A stretch of DNA of 64,000 nucleotides from WTGU01 sp965200925 (GTDB taxonomy: Bacteria > Pseudomonadota > Alphaproteobacteria > UBA828): NCBI GenBank assembly GCA_965200925.1, contig OZ241738.1, positions 2,294,001 through 2,358,000 on the forward strand, written 5' to 3'. Position 1 is the stretch's first letter; each line of letters begins with the position of its first letter. The translations under genes and the position numbers were made by a program. Under the pieces are notes generated by a model that ran no database searches, had not been told where the DNA came from, and saw only the letters and a list, made by a program, of their open reading frames with translations. Of this stretch, positions 1 to 8,642 are shown one piece after another.

Positions 1-1495
1 GCGCCGTGCCGTCCCCGGTGACGATGGCGTCGGGCGTAATCCGCGCGATCGGCGCCGTCACCAGCGCAACGTTGTCGCGCTTGAGCGTCCGATACCAGTG
101 ATTGTCGATCAGGATGCGCTTGCCGTAGGGCGGATAGTCGGGGACGACCTTCGCCAGGAGCGCGGGGTCGTCGCCGATCTCCCGGGTCAGCCATTTGAGG
201 ATGCTCCGGCGGTGGCGCTCGTTGATCGCGTTGACCGAACGCGCCGGGTGCGGCCATGCCGGGTCGATCTGCAAGGCCTCGTGGATGCCGTCGGCGAAGC
301 CCCAGAACAGGGTGAAGCGATACCATTTGGCGTAATAGGGCAGATGCCGAAGGACCCATTTCGTGCCTTCGCCGACCGACCGGTGGTAGTTCGGGTTCCG
401 CACCACCCAGTGGGGGGAGCGCTGGAAGATCGTGAGCCGCCCGACCTGCGGCGCGATCGTCGGCGCGACCTGCATCCCGCTGGCGCCGGTGCCGATCATG
501 GCCACGTTCCTGCCGCGGAGATCGTGTTCGTGCTCCCAGCGGCCGGTGTGGAAGGCGGGACCGCGGAACGTGTCCAGCCCCGGAATCGACGGCAGCTTCG
601 GCCGGTTGAGCTGGCCCACCGCGCAGAGGACGGCGTTCGCGTGCGCCTGTCGCTCGGCGCCGTCCGGCCCGCGAACCGTGAGGCGCCACAGGGCCGCCGC
701 CTCGTCCCAGGCGGCGGACACGACCTCCGTGCGGAAGCGGATCGACGGTCTGATGCCGTAGGAGTCGGCGCAGCGTTCGAAATAGGCCTGGAGCGCGTCG
801 CGCCTGGAATAGAAATCGGGCCAGCCGTGGTTGGGCGCGAAGGAATAGGAATAGAAATGGTTCGGCGTATCGACGCCGCAGCCGGGGTAACGGTTCTCGT
901 ACCAGGTGCCGCCCACCGTGTCGTTCTTCTCGAAGATCTCGAACGGGATTCCCGCCTCGCGCAGGCGGATCGCGGCGCAGAGCCCGGACATGCCGGCGCC
1001 GACGACGGCGACCTTGAAGCCTTCGAGCGCCTGCCGCGGCGGCGCAGCGCGCCAGGAGATGCCCCGCGGGTCCCGATCCTCGAGGGCCATCTCCTCCAGC
1101 ATCATCGGGACGTATTCCGCCGGCACCGTCTCACCGACGCAGACGCTCATCATCCGGCGCAGCAGCGGCGCGGACGGAACGCGACGCAGGGAACGGCCCT
1201 CGGCCGCATGGGCCTCCAGAACCTCGACCAGCCGCGCGCGCACGGCGCGCTGCCGTTCTTCCGGCACATGGTGCGCGTAGTCCCACGGGCCGGTAAGGTA
1301 GGGCGCGAATTCGTCGAGCAGCGCTTCGGCACCGGTGAGTTGCACGAGCACCATCAGAAGCGGCCCGATGTCGGCGTCGTCGAGCGCGCGGCGCAGGCGT
1401 GCGCCGTCGGCGACGAGCGCACGGGCGGACCAAGCCGCATGCCCCTCGGGTCGGTGAGCGTCGTCGGAGACGTCGCGAAGGCGGGCGGTGTTCAT
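1..1495 (-). CDS. Flavin-containing (Baeyer-Villiger type, HAPMO-like) monooxygenase, 3' end beyond window
   Basis: Probable FAD- and NADPH-dependent monooxygenase that oxidises ketones to esters. The frame is open from ATG 1495 to the window edge, giving about 498 residues with the C-terminus missing. A Rossmann motif (VAVVGAGMSGL) lies near residue 163, and the Baeyer-Villiger fingerprint FxGxxxHxxxW is present as FRGPAFHTGRW near residue 310. The roughly 155-residue stretch before the FAD domain is longer than in cyclohexanone monooxygenase and resembles the N-terminal extension of 4-hydroxyacetophenone monooxygenase. The gene diverges from the enolase-superfamily gene starting at 1558. 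The ketone substrate is unknown. Confidence 0.85.
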   Translation of the reverse strand, partial: MNTARLRDVSDDAHRPEGHAAWSARALVADGARLRRALDDADIGPLLMVLVQLTGAEALLDEFAPYLTGPWDYAHHVPEERQRAVRARLVEVLEAHAAEGRSLRRVPSAPLLRRMMSVCVGETVPAEYVPMMLEEMALEDRDPRGISWRAAPPRQALEGFKVAVVGAGMSGLCAAIRLREAGIPFEIFEKNDTVGGTWYENRYPGCGVDTPNHFYSYSFAPNHGWPDFYSRRDALQAYFERCADSYGIRPSIRFRTEVVSAAWDEAAALWRLTVRGPDGAERQAHANAVLCAVGQLNRPKLPSIPGLDTFRGPAFHTGRWEHEHDLRGRNVAMIGTGASGMQVAPTIAPQVGRLTIFQRSPHWVVRNPNYHRSVGEGTKWVLRHLPYYAKWYRFTLFWGFADGIHEALQIDPAWPHPARSVNAINERHRRSILKWLTREIGDDPALLAKVVPDYPPYGKRILIDNHWYRTLKRDNVALVTAPIARITPDAIVTGDGTA

Positions 1496-1557
1496 CGCTG
1501 GCCGGCGGCGGGGTGGATTTTCGTGACCGCGACGATCTTAGGCGCAGAGCGCGAGCG

Positions 1558-2688
1558 GTGAAACCCGGTGCTCTCGCCATCGCCCGCGTCCGCGCCTGCG
1601 CCGTGACGCCGGCGGACGCTCCGCCGGTGCGCTTCTCCGGCCGCGACGCGCCCCGGAAGGTGAACATGGAGGTCGTGCGCCTGACCCTCGCCGGCGGTCG
1701 GGAGGGCACGGCTTCGTTCCTGAGCGGCTGGCGAGACTGGGAAGGGGGCGGCGTCGTCCACGGCGTCGGCCGGCTTGCGGGTTCGGTCCTCGGCGAAAGC
1801 GTCGCCGAGCGCGCTGCGCTGACGGAAGCGTTGCTGGCGAACGCAGGCGACGGCCCCTGGCCGGCCATCTCCGTGATCGACGGCGCCATGTGGGATGCCT
1901 ACGCGCGCGCCGTCGGGCAACCGTTGTGGCGGCTTCTCGGCGGCGCGCGATCGCGCATCCCGGCCTACGCCAGCACGCCGGCCCATGCGACGATGGAGGC
2001 GTATCTGGGCGACGCGCGGTGCCTCGCGGCCATGGGCTACCGGGCGGTCAAGTTCCACATGAAGGGCGACCCCGCCTTCGATCTCGCCATGGTGCGCGCG
2101 GTGGCCGAGGCGGACACCGCCGGGCTGCGCTTCATGGTCGATCTGGAGCAGGGTTACGGCTTCGACGATGCCGTACGGCTGGGCGAAGCGTTGAGCCGCC
2201 TGCCGTTCGACTGGATGGAAGCGCCGCTACCCGATGCCGACCTCGACGCCTATGCGGCGCTCAACGAGGCGGTGGCGATCGACGTTCTGCCGGCGGGCAA
2301 TACGCTGGTCGGGCCGGCGAATTGGGCACGGGGCCTCCGCCGCGGCGCATGGTCCCGGCTTCGCTGTGACGCCTGCAACGCCGGCGGCGTGACCGCCGCG
2401 GTCAAGGCGATGGGGTTGGCCCGCGCCATGGGCGTGCCGGTGGAAATCCAGTCGTTCGGGTTCCAGCCGGCCCAGCGCGTCAACCTGCACGTCATGCTGG
2501 GGATGGGCGGCTGCACCTGGTTCGAGCGCCCCGAGCCTCATGCACCCTACGACCATGGCGCCCGGAACCCGCTGGCGCTCGACGCCCAGGGGGGCGTGCG
2601 CGCGGGCGAAGACCCCGGCCTCGGCCTGGAGATGGACTGGGCCGCGATCGAGGCCGGGGCCTTCGCCGCCTTCGACAGCGCCGCGTGA
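1558..2688 (+). CDS. Mandelate racemase/muconate lactonizing enzyme family protein
   Basis: Enolase-superfamily enzyme of 376 residues, expected to abstract a proton alpha to a carboxylate using Mg2+. Likely functional residues are lysines near 165 and 169 (VKFHMK), an aspartate near 195 (MVDLEQG) and a glutamate near 221 (MEAPLPD); a later segment reads CDACNAGGVT. I chose GTG 1558 because the family alignment begins just after it and it clears the divergent monooxygenase gene; a longer frame to 1399 would overlap that gene. Some sugar-acid dehydratases are close relatives, so lactonising, racemising or dehydrating activity cannot be told apart. Confidence 0.8.
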   Translation: MKPGALAIARVRACAVTPADAPPVRFSGRDAPRKVNMEVVRLTLAGGREGTASFLSGWRDWEGGGVVHGVGRLAGSVLGESVAERAALTEALLANAGDGPWPAISVIDGAMWDAYARAVGQPLWRLLGGARSRIPAYASTPAHATMEAYLGDARCLAAMGYRAVKFHMKGDPAFDLAMVRAVAEADTAGLRFMVDLEQGYGFDDAVRLGEALSRLPFDWMEAPLPDADLDAYAALNEAVAIDVLPAGNTLVGPANWARGLRRGAWSRLRCDACNAGGVTAAVKAMGLARAMGVPVEIQSFGFQPAQRVNLHVMLGMGGCTWFERPEPHAPYDHGARNPLALDAQGGVRAGEDPGLGLEMDWAAIEAGAFAAFDSAA

Positions 2689-2697
2689 GCGCGGGGG

Positions 2698-3618
2698 TCA
2701 TGGACGAGGCGCAGTGGAGGGCGTGGGGCGGCGGTTCACCAGGAAGAGGCCGACGAAAAGCAGCGCGACGGCGGCGCCGATCCACGGGCTCGGCACTTCA
2801 CCGAAATAGAGCGCGGCCCAGCCCATGCCGGCGAGCGTCCCGATATAGCCGTTGGTCGAGAAGAAGACCGGCCCGGCCATGCGGATGACCTCGAGCCCCA
2901 GCACGAAGAAGACCGCCGTGATCGCGGCGCTGCCGAGCAGCGCCCAGGCGCCGTCGGTCATGCCGGCGTCGAACGACCACCAGCTTTTGCCCGCCGCCAT
3001 GACCGGCAGCATCAGGAGGGCGCTCGCGAACGAAATGCCGCAGGTGAGCGGGATCGGCTTGCTCCCCGGCGGGCGGAGGAGCACCACGGAAACGGCGCCG
3101 AAAGCGTAACAGACCGGCGCCCCGAAGGCCAGCGCCAGCCAGGGCGCCATGCCGGGCGCGGGGAGGCTCGTCCCCGGCAGCAATACCACCAGGATGCCGG
3201 CGAGGCCGAACAGGATGCCCGCGACCCGGAGCGGGTGAAGATCGTCCAATTTGAACAGGACGGAGAAGACGCAGGTCAGGATCGGCGTCAGGGCCAGGGT
3301 GAGGGCGATCGCGCCCGCGGGCACCCGGGGCGCCGCCAGCGCGAGCAGGGTGTAGGGCAGGGCGATGCCGACGAAACCGAAGAGGAAGTAGAATCGGAGA
3401 TAGACCCGGCCCAGGCGTGGCAGCTGCCCGGTCACGAGCGCCGCGGCCAGCGAGACCGCCGCCGCGCCCACACCCTGCCAGAAGACGAACGGAAGGACGG
3501 GGATGCCCTCCATGATCGCAATCCGGTTGAGCGAAAAAGTCATGGCGTAGCTGCATGCCCCGAAGAGCAGCATCGCCAGCGGCAGCAGGGGCAGGGCGCC
3601 CCGGGCGCCGCGGCTCAT
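2698..3618 (-). CDS. DMT-superfamily (EamA-type) transporter
   Basis: Integral inner-membrane protein of 306 residues with about ten hydrophobic segments and the duplicated five-helix EamA architecture typical of drug/metabolite exporters. The first helix follows a short basic N-terminus (MSRGARGALPLLPLAM), and internal glycine- and proline-rich helices (PYTLLALAAPRVPAGAIAL) are typical. It lies downstream of, and in the same direction as, the short-chain dehydrogenase at 3694-4464 with a 75-bp gap, so it may be the last gene of the ABC-transporter operon. The transported compound is unknown. Confidence 0.85.
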   Translation of the reverse strand: MSRGARGALPLLPLAMLLFGACSYAMTFSLNRIAIMEGIPVLPFVFWQGVGAAAVSLAAALVTGQLPRLGRVYLRFYFLFGFVGIALPYTLLALAAPRVPAGAIALTLALTPILTCVFSVLFKLDDLHPLRVAGILFGLAGILVVLLPGTSLPAPGMAPWLALAFGAPVCYAFGAVSVVLLRPPGSKPIPLTCGISFASALLMLPVMAAGKSWWSFDAGMTDGAWALLGSAAITAVFFVLGLEVIRMAGPVFFSTNGYIGTLAGMGWAALYFGEVPSPWIGAAVALLFVGLFLVNRRPTPSTAPRP

Positions 3619-3693
3619 GGGATTCGCCGACGAGGGAGCCGGCCGCGCACCCCGGCTTCTGGAGGCGGCGGCCGCGTCACGCCCAGCCGCCCG

Positions 3694-4464
3694 TCAGCCG
3701 GGCAGGCCGGCGGTGAGGCCGCCGTCGATCACGAGGGCGGTGCCGGTGATCCAGGCGGCGTCGTCGGAGGCGAGGTAGACGAAGCCGTCGGCTACGTCCC
3801 GCGGCGTCCCGATGCGCCCGAGCGGGGTGCGGGTCGCTGCCCTGGCGCGGGCCGCCGCCGGAGCCGGCTGTTCGGCGAGGAAGCCTTCGAACATCGGCGT
3901 ATCGACGAAGCCGGGGCAGACGCAATTGGCGCGGATTCCGACGCTGGCGCCGTCGAGCGCCATGCAGCGCGTCAGCATGATCAGCCCCGCCTTGGAGGCG
4001 ACATAGGCGGCGTCCTGGGGCGCCGCCACGACGCCGGCGATGGAGGCCGTGCTCAGGATCGCGCCGCCGCCCCGCGCCGCGAAACACGGCCACAGCGCCT
4101 TGGAGACCCGCCAGGCGCCGGTCAGGTTGATGTCGATCTCGCGCCGCCAGGCCGTCTCGGAAAGCTCGGCCACGCCGCCCAGGATGGTGACGCCGGCGTT
4201 GTTCACGAGGACCTCGATCGTGCCGCGCGCGGCGAGCGCGGCCTCAACCAGGCGCACCACGTCGCCTTCGCTGGTGATGTCGACGCGGAGCGGGAGCGCC
4301 GTTCCGCCCTGCACGGCGATTTCCGCGCAGAGGGTGCCCACGCCGCTTTCGTCGAGGTCGGCGCAGACCACCGCGGCGCCTTCCTCGGCGAAGCGGCGCG
4401 CCGTTTCGCGGCCGATACCGGAGGCGGCGCCGGTGACGATGGCGTTCTTGCCGGCGAGCCGCAC
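3694..4464 (-). CDS. SDR-family NAD(P)-dependent oxidoreductase
   Basis: Classical short-chain dehydrogenase of 256 residues. It has the cofactor motif TGAASGIG at residues 11-18, NNAG near residue 85, and a catalytic Ser/Tyr/Lys set (STASIAG then YVASK). The typical C-terminal ITGTALVIDGG segment is present. The start is GTG 4464, with an AAGG stretch upstream and family homology beginning at once; the frame continues upstream only as a shadow of the permease gene. It follows the permease gene by 14 bp, so it is probably co-transcribed with the sugar-type importer and may act on the imported compound. Confidence 0.88.
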   Translation of the reverse strand: MRLAGKNAIVTGAASGIGRETARRFAEEGAAVVCADLDESGVGTLCAEIAVQGGTALPLRVDITSEGDVVRLVEAALAARGTIEVLVNNAGVTILGGVAELSETAWRREIDINLTGAWRVSKALWPCFAARGGGAILSTASIAGVVAAPQDAAYVASKAGLIMLTRCMALDGASVGIRANCVCPGFVDTPMFEGFLAEQPAPAAARARAATRTPLGRIGTPRDVADGFVYLASDDAAWITGTALVIDGGLTAGLPG

Positions 4465-4478
4465 GTCCGGCCTTCGCG

Positions 4479-5447
4479 CTACGCCGGCGTCGCCTCGCGC
4501 CGCCGCTGCGCACGCGCCATGAGGATCAGGCCGAGCACCGCGAACACGCTCAGGCAGACCAGGACGAACAGGCCCACCGCCGCCACATAGGCCCATTCGA
4601 GGTCCTTGAAGGTGAGGTCGAGGATATAGACGGAGATCGATTTCGTCGCGACGCCCGGCCCGCCGCCGGTCATGACGTGGAGGATGTCGAAGATCTTGAT
4701 GCACTCGATCGTGCGGATGACGAGCGCGATGATCATGACCGTCTTCATGCGCGGCAGGACGATCCGCCAGAAGCGCTGCCAGGCGTTCGCACCCAACAGC
4801 GTCGCCGCCTTCATCTGGTCCTCGGGCACGCCGACCATGCCGGCGAGCAGGATCAGGAACATCAGCGGCGTCCACTGCCAGATGTCGGCGATCATGACCG
4901 AGATCATGGCGAGGGCCGGATCGGCGAGCCAGAGCGCCTCGACTTCCGTGCCGGCGATCCGGCCGAGCAGGTCGTTGATCGGGCCCGCGCTCTGGAAGAG
5001 CATGAAGAACATGTAGCCGGCCACCGCGGGCACGATCATCATCGGCATCAGCATGATCGAATAGAACACGCGCTTGCCGGGGAACCTTTCGACGAAAAGG
5101 ATCGCGAGACCGAGGCCGAGGAGGAACTCGACGGGCACCACCACGGCGACGATCAGGAAGGTCCGGCCGATCGACCCCCACAACTTCCCGTCCGAGAAGA
5201 TGTCGCCGTAATTGCCGAACAGGTTGGCGGTCTCGTAGGCGTAGTACCAGGGCTTGCCGTCGAGCGGCCCCCACCATGTGAAGCTCACATAGAGCTGCAT
5301 CAGGAGCGGGAAGGCGACGATGAAGAGCAGCAGGAGCTGGGCCGGCAGAGTCATGTAGAGGCCGAGCTTCCGGCCTTCCCGTTCCAGCGGCGTGAGCACG
5401 GGTTTCCGGATTTTCCTCCGCGGGCCGGCGGGCGCGGCGGCCGTCAT
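4479..5447 (-). CDS. Sugar-type ABC transporter permease (CUT1, MalF-like)
   Basis: Inner-membrane permease of 322 residues with a cytoplasmic basic N-terminus (PRRKIRKPVL), six predicted membrane spans and the EAA loop that contacts the ATPase (KAATLLGANAWQRFWRIVLP). Its ATG overlaps the stop codon of the second permease as ATGA at 5444-5447, which indicates translational coupling. With the partner permease and the binding protein it forms an importer for a sugar or related polyol. No ATPase gene lies beside it, so a shared ATPase encoded elsewhere is likely. Confidence 0.9.
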   Translation of the reverse strand: MTAAAPAGPRRKIRKPVLTPLEREGRKLGLYMTLPAQLLLLFIVAFPLLMQLYVSFTWWGPLDGKPWYYAYETANLFGNYGDIFSDGKLWGSIGRTFLIVAVVVPVEFLLGLGLAILFVERFPGKRVFYSIMLMPMMIVPAVAGYMFFMLFQSAGPINDLLGRIAGTEVEALWLADPALAMISVMIADIWQWTPLMFLILLAGMVGVPEDQMKAATLLGANAWQRFWRIVLPRMKTVMIIALVIRTIECIKIFDILHVMTGGGPGVATKSISVYILDLTFKDLEWAYVAAVGLFVLVCLSVFAVLGLILMARAQRRREATPA

Positions 5448-6304
5448 TGCTTGAGGGCACCGAAGGTCAGGCCGCGCACCAGATATTTCTGGATCGCGAT
5501 GCCGAAGACGACCGGCGGAAGGGCGGCGATGAGGCCGAGAGCGGCCTTGGCGCCGTACATCTGCCCCGACATCGCCGAGGACAGCGAATTCATGTAGACC
5601 GGAATGGTGACCCAATCCTTGCGAGTCAGCAGCAGGGCGATGACGTAGTCGCTCCAGTTGAGGATGAAGACGAACAACGTCGTGCTGGCGAGGGCCGCCT
5701 TGACCATCGGCAGCGTGATCTTCCAGAACACGCGAAACCAGCTACAGCCCTCGACCAGCGCGGCCTCCTCGATCTCGCGCGGGACCTCGTCGAAGAACGT
5801 CTTCATCAGCCAGAAGGCGAAGGGCAGGGTGACGATGCCGTAGATGAGGGAGAGCCCCCACCAGGAATCCATGGCGCCCAGGAACGCCCACATGATCATG
5901 ACCGGAATCATCACCGCGAGCGGCGGAAACAGGCGGAGTTGCAGGACCCCCAGCGGCAGGTTGCCACCGACCTTGAAACGGGAGACGGCGTAGGCACCCA
6001 GGGTTCCGGCGACGACGGCAATCAGGGTTCCCAGGAGCGAGGTGACGAGGCTCGCCAGGATCGGCCGTCCGGCCGTCCGTTCGTGGGTGATGGAATAGGC
6101 GTCGGTCCGTCCCGTGAAAATATATTCGAAGTTGCTCCAGGTCGGCTCGCGCGGCAGCCAGTGCAGGCTGCCCGCCGTGGACACCCACTCGGTGTGCGGC
6201 TTGAACGCCATGGTAGCCATCCACACCACCGGGAGCAGCGCCACGCCGACGGCGACGAGGATCAGGGCGTAGCGCCAGAGGCAGGACGGGAACGCTTTGG
6301 GCAT
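5444..6304 (-). CDS. Carbohydrate ABC transporter permease (CUT1, MalG-like)
   Basis: Second membrane subunit of the sugar-type importer, 286 residues. It starts with a hydrophobic helix (LWRYALILVAVGVALLP), has an extended periplasmic loop of about 60 residues, then five further spans. The EAA loop reads EAALVEGCSWFRVFWKITLP, the form that docks the ATP-binding subunit. The stop overlaps the ATG of the other permease. It lies 74 bp after the binding-protein gene in the same direction, giving the order binding protein, MalG-like, MalF-like, SDR. Confidence 0.9.
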   Translation of the reverse strand: MPKAFPSCLWRYALILVAVGVALLPVVWMATMAFKPHTEWVSTAGSLHWLPREPTWSNFEYIFTGRTDAYSITHERTAGRPILASLVTSLLGTLIAVVAGTLGAYAVSRFKVGGNLPLGVLQLRLFPPLAVMIPVMIMWAFLGAMDSWWGLSLIYGIVTLPFAFWLMKTFFDEVPREIEEAALVEGCSWFRVFWKITLPMVKAALASTTLFVFILNWSDYVIALLLTRKDWVTIPVYMNSLSSAMSGQMYGAKAALGLIAALPPVVFGIAIQKYLVRGLTFGALKQ

Positions 6305-6378
6305 GGTCTCGCCGGCCGTGGAGTGGCGGCCGCGGGTCTCGCGCGGCCGCCGCCCCGGACGCGAAAGCGCCGGCCGGA

Positions 6379-7974
6379 TCAGGCGCGGTCGATGACCGTC
6401 GACCAGCCCGACTTGGCCGCGTTGATGAGATCGACCATCTTGTCCTCACCCTTCTTCCTGAGGTGCTTGCGCCACGAATTGGCGGTGTTTTCCATCGCTT
6501 CCCTGGCCGTGATTTCCCCGACCATGGCGGCCACGAGATTCTCGCTCAGCGTGTTGTGCATCGCGAACTGGCCGGGGATGGCGATGGTCGGCACGGCGCG
6601 CGCCACGGTGCCCTCGATGATCGGCACGTGGTAGTCGTGGTAGGACTGAATGACCAGCGGATCCCGGAAATTGGCGAGCTGGAACGGGTCGAAGAAGCCG
6701 CCCGGATTGCCCGTCAGCAGGCTGAAGATGCGGGTCGAGCCCGACCATTGCAGCCACAGATAGGCCGCTTCCTGGTACTGGCTCTGGGTTGACACGCCGC
6801 CGTTGTTGCCGAGATAGATCGTCGAGCGGCGCACCAGATCCTCGCCGAACTGGTGTCCGGGCGGCAGGAAGGAGCCCATCTTGCCGGTCACGGCGGTGGC
6901 CGGAGAGCCGTCCTCCTTGACCGTATCCAGGAATTTCGGGCAATTCGAAAACGTGCCCAGCATGAACGAGTTGCCCTGGGCCATGTTGCCGTAATACTCG
7001 CTCCAGCTCCAGGCGAGGCCGCCCTTGTCCGACCAGTCGAGGCTCTTGATGTGTTCCTCGGTGGCCGCGATTCCGGCGTCGCTGTCGATCAGCGGATTGC
7101 CTTCGTTGTCGAACAGGTGCTGATTGGGGTTGGCCTTGCTCACGTAGCGGTTGTACCAGGTGCTGATGCCCCAGAACGCGCTCATCATGTTGCCGTTGCC
7201 GAGCATTCCCTTGGAGGTGAAGAACTCGGCGAGCTGGTCGGTCTCCTCCCAGGTGCGCGGCGGCCCGAGCGCCCAGCCGTATTTGTCGCCGAATTCCTTC
7301 CTGTTCTGCGGATCGTCGGCGAGGTCCTTGCGATAGACCCAGACCTGGGCATCGCCGTCGTAGCAGACGGACATCGGTTCGCCGCCGTATTTGTAGAGCA
7401 TGTCGTAGGATTCCGGCGTCGGCATCCCCCGCTCCGGGTCGGCGAAGTCGGCGCCGTGCTTCTCGATCCATTCGCCGAGAGGCGCGATGCCGTTGGCTTC
7501 CGAGAGGTCACCCATCGCCGCGTAACCGAAGGTGTAGACGTCGTAGGCGGCCGAGCCGGTGGTGACGTCCTGGATCACCTTGTTGAACTGCTCTTCGGGC
7601 GAGACGCTGAAGAATTCGAGCTTCACGCCGGTCTCGGCTTCCCAGATGGATTGCAGCGTCGGCCCGTCCGGCGGCCACGGATTGGTGAAATGGCCGATGG
7701 CGCCGTCGGTCATCAGGATGTTGAGCTTCTCCGGCGCCTTACCCTCGGCCTTCAGCTTGCGCATCCCCTCGATCGCCCGGCCCTCGGACATGCCCTCGTT
7801 GTACTGGTAGCGCTCCGCGCCTTCGAACCCCGTCGGCCCGCCGGTCATGCCGGGTGCCAAGCCGGCGGCGCGCGCGGGCCGGATGAACTTCGGCGCGATT
7901 CCGATGGCTGAGGTGAGGGCGAGCCCTGCGGCGCCCGCCTTCAGCGCCTGCCGGCGCGTTATCTTGGTGGCCAT
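6379..7974 (-). CDS. Extracellular solute-binding protein, Tat-exported
   Basis: Periplasmic substrate-binding subunit of the sugar-type importer, 531 residues. The N-terminus is a twin-arginine signal (KITRRQALKAGAAGLAL) ending near the ARA-A site around residue 36. The mature part has family-1 binding-protein features, including an early LNILMTDGAIGHFTNPWPP strand-loop. At over 500 residues it is larger than MalE-like proteins and nearer the size of the glycerol-binding class, so a polyol is possible, but the ligand cannot be read from sequence. It is the first gene of the minus-strand operon. Confidence 0.88.
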   Translation of the reverse strand: MATKITRRQALKAGAAGLALTSAIGIAPKFIRPARAAGLAPGMTGGPTGFEGAERYQYNEGMSEGRAIEGMRKLKAEGKAPEKLNILMTDGAIGHFTNPWPPDGPTLQSIWEAETGVKLEFFSVSPEEQFNKVIQDVTTGSAAYDVYTFGYAAMGDLSEANGIAPLGEWIEKHGADFADPERGMPTPESYDMLYKYGGEPMSVCYDGDAQVWVYRKDLADDPQNRKEFGDKYGWALGPPRTWEETDQLAEFFTSKGMLGNGNMMSAFWGISTWYNRYVSKANPNQHLFDNEGNPLIDSDAGIAATEEHIKSLDWSDKGGLAWSWSEYYGNMAQGNSFMLGTFSNCPKFLDTVKEDGSPATAVTGKMGSFLPPGHQFGEDLVRRSTIYLGNNGGVSTQSQYQEAAYLWLQWSGSTRIFSLLTGNPGGFFDPFQLANFRDPLVIQSYHDYHVPIIEGTVARAVPTIAIPGQFAMHNTLSENLVAAMVGEITAREAMENTANSWRKHLRKKGEDKMVDLINAAKSGWSTVIDRA

Positions 7975-8175
7975 GGGTGTCTCCCTTGCTTGTGCTTGGT
8001 CGTCGTGAAGAGGGTCGGCGCCGCGGACGCCCGCGGTTCCTTCTCGTGAATGCTACCATGCCCGCGCGCCGCCGTGCATCCTTCATCGGCCACGCGCGCC
8101 GCGCGCCGGCGCGGAAGATGGTAGGGTCCGGGCGCCGCTCGGTCGCGCGGCCGGTGCGGGAAAGGGGGACGGGTC

Positions 8176-8589
8176 ATGGAGATCGCGCGCCGCGTTCTGG
8201 CGGCCTACGCCTTGCTGACGGCGGCGGCGGTCGGCGCGAATTTCGTCGCCACGCCGCTCTACGACGACGGGAGCACAGGCTACCCCGTATGGAGCGTCTT
8301 GAACTGGTTCATGGCGGTGGCGGTCTTGCTCGCCCTGGCGGCCGGCGCGATCTGGAAGATCGGCCTGCACGGCGCCGGCGCCGAGGGGGCAACCCCGTGG
8401 CGGCGTCTGGAAACGAACGTCCTCTTCTACGCCTCGGTGGTGCTCGGCCTCTGGTTCTTCTGGAACTGGTTCGGCGACCTGATGGCCCGCGAGGTGCCGC
8501 TCTTGTGGGCGTTCATCGACCCGCTGCTCGTCGTCGTGGTGGGCGCCGCCGGCCTCCGCCTGTGGCGCGGCCCGGGCGCCGCCGGGTGA
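8176..8589 (+). CDS. Small four-helix membrane protein, unknown function
   Basis: A 137-residue hydrophobic protein with four predicted membrane spans near residues 5-25, 42-62, 80-100 and 108-128. I do not recognise the family. Short loops contain TPLYDDGSTGYPVW and a tryptophan-rich stretch (LWFFWNWFGDLMA). ATG 8176 follows a GGGGACGG purine stretch. It lies 201 bp from the divergent binding-protein gene and 53 bp before the hydantoinase-B gene on the same strand, so it may be co-transcribed with it. Confidence 0.75.
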   Translation: MEIARRVLAAYALLTAAAVGANFVATPLYDDGSTGYPVWSVLNWFMAVAVLLALAAGAIWKIGLHGAGAEGATPWRRLETNVLFYASVVLGLWFFWNWFGDLMAREVPLLWAFIDPLLVVVVGAAGLRLWRGPGAAG

Positions 8590-8642
8590 CGGGTGCCGGA
8601 TAGCCGCCGGCGGCGGGAGAGGCGCGGAGAGGAGCCCGGATC

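Noticed and set aside
98..1561. Long plus-strand open frame of 487 codons
   Set aside because: Antisense shadow of the monooxygenase gene; its Pro/Arg-rich text shows no family motif.
3694..5460. Possible permease-SDR fusion protein
   Set aside because: The frame before the SDR is a shadow of the permease gene; GTG 4464 with an upstream AAGG gives a normal SDR.
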